Under the pieces are notes generated by a model. The model did no database searches. It saw only the letters and a program-made list of their open reading frames with translations, and was not told where the DNA came from. A DNA stretch of 64,000 bases from NCBI GenBank assembly GCA_038025085.1, contig CM076148.1, positions 1,242,501 through 1,306,500 of the forward strand. The letters are read 5' to 3'. This DNA is from Tetragonia tetragonoides (taxonomy: Eukaryota; Streptophyta; Magnoliopsida; Caryophyllales; Aizoaceae). Made by a program: the position numbers and the translations under genes. This document shows, in pieces, positions 58,306 through 64,000 of this stretch; position 1 is the stretch's first letter; each line of letters opens with the position of its first letter.

Positions 58306-60635
58306 ATGTCAGCTAGAGAATTACATCAACCACCAATCCAACAAGTCATTGACATTGATCCTTGTACCACCTCAAGAAGTGCACCTCACGCGAATCCCCT
58401 CCGTTCATTTTCCTTCTCCAAGAAATCCTTCTCTTCTATGTTAGCCCGGCTGCATGCAGGGTATTTCAGAATTAGCCTCTCTGTAGGAGGCCAAGCTCTC
58501 CTTTGGAAAACCCTTTGTCAAACCTCTGATAGCAATCGTTTTAATGGGGATGAATCAACACATCTCTTAAATTTCTTCCACATTCTACCATCAAACTGCT
58601 CAGTCTTCTTGTGGTGCCTGTCTGTCTCCTTGCTTACCTCGCTCTCATTCCTGTACATTCTTCGATGCTTCTTCCACTTCCACTTGGTTAAAGCAGAGTT
58701 CTTGCACCATGTAGGGGTGAATTATCTCTTTGCCCCTTGGGCCTCTTGGCTCCTCCTACTCCAGTCCTCTCCTGTCTTCATGACTCCAAAGACCGCCCCT
58801 TATCTAATTCTCTGGTGGGCATTTTCCATTCCCATCATAGTCCTCGATGTCAAAATCTATGGCCAATGGTTCACCACACAAAAGAGGTTCCTCTCAATGG
58901 TGGCAAACCCGACAAGCCAGATATCAGTCCTAGGGAATCTGGTAGGAACAAGGGCTGCAGCGCAAATGGGGTGGAAAGAGAGCGCTCTTTGCATGTTTGC
59001 CTTAGGGATGGTTCACTACCTGGTCCTATTTGTCACTCTTTACCAAAGAATATCTGGTGGAGACCGTCTCCCAGCCATGCTCCGCCCTGTTTTCTTCCTC
59101 TTCTTTGCTGTCCCCAGTATGGCGAGCTTGGCTTGGAGCTCTATCTCAGGCTCCTATGACGCTGGTTCAAAGATGCTCTTCTTCCTCTCCCTCTTCCTCT
59201 TCACATCATTGGTAAGTAGTCATTTTCTTTCCTATACTTATTCGTTAAGTTCGTAACAATAGAGAATATGTATGACCCAGTTGAGTTCTGAGCCAGTTCC
59301 ATCACGTCTCATCTTTTTTCTGTGAGCTTTCCTCAGGTTGGATAGGCCAGAAACTGATCTTGATTCCTGCAGGGAGAAAATCCTATATGCCTAGGTTGCG
59401 AAGAGCGAGAACAATAGACAAAAAGCCAGGAACACATACACAACTATTTGAAATTATGAATCAGAGAAGGATATGTAATTATCAAGGTTACCAATACATA
59501 AACAAGTGCCTCAGATTTGTACTGACAGTTTAAAATGAGGAGCAGGAGAACCAAAAGTCCTAAATAAGCCTGTCAGGAAAAAATCAGAAATGCAAATTTG
59601 GCTTTCGATTACGTAGATTACTAGCAGGTATGATAATTAAATACTGTCAACAACCTAACACAGCGTAGACTGGACATTATGTTAACTTAAACGTAAATTC
59701 TGTAGGATTCAGAGAAGAATAATCAGACCCAGGATAAAGTCAACTGTCATATCTACGTGTAGTACATGCTAATTGGACCTTAATGATATTTGTTATGTTA
59801 GCGGAAAACCATTTATAGATGGAGCTTAACCTTCCCTTTAAACAGAATAAGCTGGTGCAAAAGGACTAGAGCGTGGAAATTAGTTGATTTGAATATCAAC
59901 CAAAGCCAATCAGAGTAATTAAAGGCTTAAAACACTGAAATGGGCATTAAAAAAAGCTCAAATTTTCGTGGCTACTTGAAATCATGGCACTTTCTCCCAT
60001 CAGTTCATCGCAGTGAGATCGTATAGTAAGATGCTAAGGTGCTTAAAGTCGAGGACAATGATTTGCTATGGGAGTGAATCCAAGGATTGAACCTATCTCT
60101 TTTGGAGGTAATATGGTAATCTTCAGTTTAGAGTAGTGTAATGGAGGTAGGTAGATGTACACAGCTGTACTGTTGCAACAAAAATATAGAGGTTGCTTCT
60201 ATTAGAACCTTAATTGAAAAATGATTGATTGTGTTCTATACAATCCAAACAAGAAGTATTGTTAGTAGTGGTCCTAATAGTTTCATTGAAAATGGACATT
60301 TAGCAAAGAAAAAGACTGAATGATAATATTTTGTTCTGACCTCCATGTTTTTGCTTGTAATTTAGGCATGCAGGCCAACGCTCTTCAAGAAGTCAATGAG
60401 GAAATTCAACATCGCGTGGTGGGCTTACTCGTTCCCACTAAGCATGCTGGCTCTGGCATCAGCAGAGTATACACAAGAGGTGAAGGGGCATGCTGCAGCA
60501 GTCTTGATGCTCACACTCTCGGGACTGTCTCTCATTGTTTTCATCGGGCTGATGCTGTTTACAGTACTCAACTTTGCCAAGCTGCTGCGAGAGAATGATC
60601 CTATTCTAAGCTTCGCCAAGGATCCGACAGCGTGA
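58306..60635 (+). CDS. S-type anion channel homologue, SLAH1/SLAH4-like
   Basis: A plasma-membrane anion channel of the SLAC1/TehA family. Exon 1 is 58306-59211 and exon 2 is 60366-60635, joined at phase 0 by a GT-AG intron of 1154 bp, giving 391 residues. The N-terminus is short (about 45 residues before LARLHAGYFRISLSVGGQAL), as in SLAH1/SLAH4 and unlike SLAC1, SLAH2 and SLAH3 with their long regulatory N-tails. About ten hydrophobic helices follow, with conserved stretches FFHHVG-like (FLHHVGVNYLFAPWASW), DVKIYGQWF, NPTSQISVLGNLVGTRAAAQ, and in exon 2 CRPTLFKKSMRKFNIAWWAY and SFPLSMLALASAEY. It ends LSFAKDPTA. SLAH1 in Arabidopsis modulates SLAH3-mediated chloride loading of root xylem; the same role here is inference. 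The gene appears intact. Confidence 0.93.
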
Positions 60636-61722
60636 CTGAGACAATCTCCTGGAATAAGTGTAGCCACTGTTAAATATCCTTCACATTAGGTTTAGTTAGC
60701 TCTTCAGCATAGTACAGATACAGAACCTTGATCATTAGTGTACTACCTCAAGATTTTTGAGAAAAATTTCAAAGTCTATAATAAGCAGCCGACAAATCCA
60801 GCTCCAGCTCCAACACGGAGTCAACTTATCTTAGGATATACAGTTATTTATTTTGCAGATTTCATGCAGCTCCGACTAACTTGTTCTGTGACAATCAACT
60901 AAACATCTGCGACTCTGTGTAATACTTAGATCCGACCACAAATAGGATGTATTTTCTTCTATACTCATAGATTGCAAGGTCATTTACAAAAAAAAACCTT
61001 CTGTTTTGAAACGTCATTTATGAATTATATTCCTTATGTTGTAACAAGCTGTAGTAAATAAGGTCTGCAAAGCAATTTGAGAAACCCAACAGAAACCAAG
61101 AGTCTAGAGATTGCATTTTTAGCCGGTAGTTTTGAAACTGTGAGTTCTGTTTTGTGATTATATTGACTGTTATAACTTATAAGTTGTAAGCCTCCAAGCT
61201 CATTGCTGTTTTGGACAGTTACTAATGAAAACCAAATTAAGGAAAGGAACAGAAAATGAATGCTTCTTAAACAACTTGGCAAAGATGCTCATTGAACTGT
61301 ACTTAATGTACCAATGTTTTTGATATGGCAAGAAAAAAAATCAAAAAAACTGTGAGCTAAGATGGTTGATCAACATGCATGAAACGATTTGGCAAAATGG
61401 TATTTGATTAATGAACAGATCTGTATGGTTCAAGAACCCCAAACAAAAGGGAAAGAAAAAACCAAACAAAAAAAAAATCCATCCAGGAAAGTGCCGAGCT
61501 ACCTATAAAACTGGATAGGTAAATACATAATTCAGAAAACTTTTCTCTTCTTGTTTCTGTTGCTGTCAGTTTGAATTTTTTTTTTTTTTTTTACACTTGC
61601 ATCTCAAGTTGTGCAACATTGAAGTATGATGACCAAACTGAAAGTCATATGTTAAGAGTGACTTCTGTCGTATGGAGAACAAAGGAACGTACAGAATCAT
61701 TGACAGGGTATAGGAAAGCTCC
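60636..61722. other. Intergenic between convergent SLAH and BAP31 genes
   Basis: This must hold both 3' UTRs. No further gene is seen; there is a poly-T run at 61578-61592. Confidence 0.6.
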
Positions 61723-63844
61723 TTATGAGTCCTTCTTGATAACGGTATGTGAATATCTTTGGTCCACATACTGCAACTGATTTCTGAGCTCTTGGTTTTC
61801 TGCTAGCAAACGGTCATATTCGAGAAGTAGCCCTTCAGATTGCTTCCTTAGAGCCTCAACAGTAGCTTCGGACGAACATGCTTCCTTGATCTTACCCTCA
61901 AGTTCAGATTCGAGCTGCCTAATCATTGCCTTAAATGTGTCTACCTGCTGCTCCCTGGCTTTGACCTCCTCTGGGCCTGCAAATTTGATATCATTCTTCT
62001 TCCCAATCTCCATGGTCTTCCTTCTCAGACGGAGTTCTCTAATATAGTGGTGCAATCGGTCTATCATGAGCGCCATAAACAGTATGAATCCTGCAGATAG
62101 CAAACTCTGATATCAGCTTAGATGCACCCAATTTTAGCAGAATATTAACAATGAACGAGCAAGGAAATGTATTGTACATCAAATCAAACCAGCTGTTGAA
62201 CCATAGTTTATTATCTAAACTAGTTGTAAAGGGAGATACCAAAGAAATGACTGGTCCAAAGCGATGAGAAATTTCCTAGAAACTGTCATAAACTCATAAT
62301 AATAGAGCACCTAAAACACATACAAACACCCCATATATCCTCACTCCAAAGTCACTCGCACCACAGATTGGTTTAGGTGTAGATTTTTGAGACTGAGACC
62401 TGGCTAATACCAGGGACTTTCTTCTTAATTTTTGGCATACTCTTCCGTGTGAAAGTGTTGTGCTGCACCATGTCCTCAAGGAATTATTTTGGTTAAAAAG
62501 ATGAGGAGCATGAAGCCTTAAAGGAAGATATGTCGTTCATATCTATCATTGTCATAAATGAAAAGACACTTCCAATGGCTGAAACCCCATAAGAATTGGA
62601 AAATCCAAAACTTCATGGGGTATTACAGTGTAGTCATTAGTCAATAGTGTAATATAGAACGCATCCACGATTTACTTCCACAAGGGTCAAGGTGTCCCTA
62701 AACTTCAAAATAATGCACAGTGCATACATTTTGTAAGGGTAAGATGTCCTTATACATAAATATTAAAAGTTAAGATAAGATACCCCATTTGCCAAATCAA
62801 GGAGTGACACCACCCCTTTCCTTCCCACAAGCCTCTCCCAAGGATGGAACTACAAGTAGGTTATACTCATCAAAGCAAATGCAATCTAAGAATTAAATCA
62901 TCAAAAAAGTGTATGTGTTCTGCATTTGATTAAAGTTCAAGGTACCCTGTCCTACAAAAGTGAATAGTTGTGCATTACCATATTATACTATGACTCTATG
63001 AGTTTCAAAATTCAGAGATGCATGCCACATTACACTTTTGATACCTCCTAATTGCAGTTTTGAATCTAGAGAATCCACAAATTGCACGATCATCATTCTA
63101 GGTTTCTATATAAAATCTGGTGACCCAACAAATCCTTTAAAACACTTGACAAGCTCAATCCCCTCTGGATTTCAAGAGTAATTGTCCTAGTTGCATCCAA
63201 TAAGCCAAACATTACCAAATTTATCACATTTCACAAATAATTGGACATCACATTTCTCAAATAGATGGGCATTACCAATTATCACATTTTTTCAAATAAA
63301 ATGAGCATTACCAAATTATCACATTTCTCAAATAAATGGGTATCCACAAAGTATTAAGTTTCTCAAATAAATAGACAGTAAAGGCAATTACCAAATCAAA
63401 AATTGACCACATTGCCAAACACAATCAGAACAACAATAACAACAAAATCCCACAAAAAAAGATAACCAAAATCACCAATTGGCCCAATTTCCAAACCGAA
63501 TTGGGCAAAACTAAAAATAACCCAGAAAACACAAAATTAAGAAACAAGAAAATACCCATGAGAGAAGCTTCAAGAAGGTGCCTTGAAAAGAGGACTTGAT
63601 CAGTGGGATTAAGATCAGCGCCATCATCAGAGCTCCCACGGCGTTGGATCTTGATGGTGCTGTACACGGTGGACAAAAGAACGATCAAGATTGTCCCAGA
63701 AACAGTCTTAACAACGATTGGTCCACGACCACGTTTGACCTTGTCAAGACCAATGATCAGCAGCTTTCTCAATGGTGTCTTGAATAACAGCGCAATTATC
63801 ACCGCTGCTTCACCAAAGATCACCGTGAAAAGTAAATGAATCAT
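61723..63844 (-). CDS. BAP31-like ER membrane protein
   Basis: A B-cell receptor-associated protein 31-like (Bap31/Bap29 family) protein, an ER membrane cargo and quality-control factor. Exon 1 is 63556-63844 and exon 2 is 61723-62090 (minus strand), joined across a 1465-bp GT-AG intron; 218 residues. Three membrane segments are visible: about residues 3-22, 44-63 (VKTVSGTILIVLLSTVYSTI) and 95-113 (MGFILFMALMIDRL). Conserved plant motifs include KTPLRKLLIIGLDKVKRGRG, LNPTDQVLFSRHLLEASLMG and IDRLHHYIRELRLRRKTME. The C-terminal tail (about 140-210) is a heptad-rich coiled coil. It ends KKDS, which fits the KKXX ER-retrieval signal. The gene is intact; part of its leader and exon 1 is copied at 36370-36600. 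Confidence 0.95.
63209..63410. repeat. Degenerate tandem repeats in the BAP31 intron
   Basis: Units of about 43 bases containing CATTACCAAATTATCACATT and TCTCAAATAAATGGG recur four to five times with divergence, near the 5' end of the intron. Confidence 0.75.
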
Positions 63845-64000
63845 CCTTTTTCTAAATTCTCAATTCAGATTGTGTTTCTTTCTCTTCTTTTGTTTGATGG
63901 GAAAGAGAGAGAAAGAGAGAGAGAATGGAGAAGAGAGATGTTGAGAAGAAAGAAATGAAGGGGGGAAGAAAATGCGGGAGAGTAGTGTTTTTTTGTGTGT
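63845..64000 (-). promoter_or_regulatory. BAP31 5' leader, running off the window
   Basis: On the minus strand this is a CT-rich leader (TCTCTTTC...CTCAACATCTC) leading to the ATG. The same leader is found at 36370-36516 in the truncated copy. The transcription start lies outside or near the edge. Confidence 0.6.

Noticed and set aside
1..64000. A CRISPR array, bacterial operon, phage or prokaryotic defence system
   Set aside because: The sequence is plant nuclear DNA with introns and plant transposons. No regularly spaced repeats with unique spacers and no prokaryotic genes were seen.

Overview
This window is nuclear DNA from a flowering plant, most likely a eudicot. The evidence is AT-rich intergenic DNA, GT-AG split genes with plant-specific families (a group IIb WRKY factor, a phytepsin with a plant-specific saposin insert, a MAPKKK17/18-type kinase, a SLAC1-homologue anion channel, a plant BAP31), and many plant transposons. 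I cannot name the species from sequence alone; Caryophyllales is only a guess.

Layout. 1-8.5 kb is gene-poor and full of small inverted-repeat elements. 8.5-12.2 kb holds an intact six-exon WRKY gene (+). 12.2-19.4 kb is intergenic and holds two hAT-type MITEs with clear 8-bp target duplications, the second ending just before the phytepsin leader. 19.4-26.05 kb is a 13-coding-exon phytepsin gene (+), complete except for one extra base inside its first catalytic DTG motif. 27.8-46 kb is a graveyard of gene pieces: two broken F-box genes, a broken At4g22030-like F-box gene, three copies of an unrecognised small gene family (one split by a Copia element, two carrying short patches of F-box gene sequence), a promoter-plus-first-exon copy of BAP31, LINE scraps, and a decayed copy of the 3' half of the phytepsin gene. 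It also contains a CACTA element. 47.5-49.05 kb is an intronless MAPKKK (+) with an internal 54-codon duplication; a 6.3-kb LINE lies 59 nt after its stop codon, bounded by a 16-bp target duplication. 58.3-60.6 kb is a two-exon SLAH1/4-like anion channel gene (+). 61.7-63.84 kb is a two-exon BAP31-like gene (-), whose 5' leader runs off the right end.

The intact genes do not form a pathway. WRKY IIb, MAPKKK17/18-type kinases and SLAC/SLAH channels are each linked to stress, ABA or ion responses in other plants, but their proximity here is ordinary linkage. The most notable content is structural: fragment duplications of two genes that are also in the window, a nearly intact protease gene broken at its catalytic motif, mosaic pseudogenes, and several transposons whose ends and target duplications can be read to the base.
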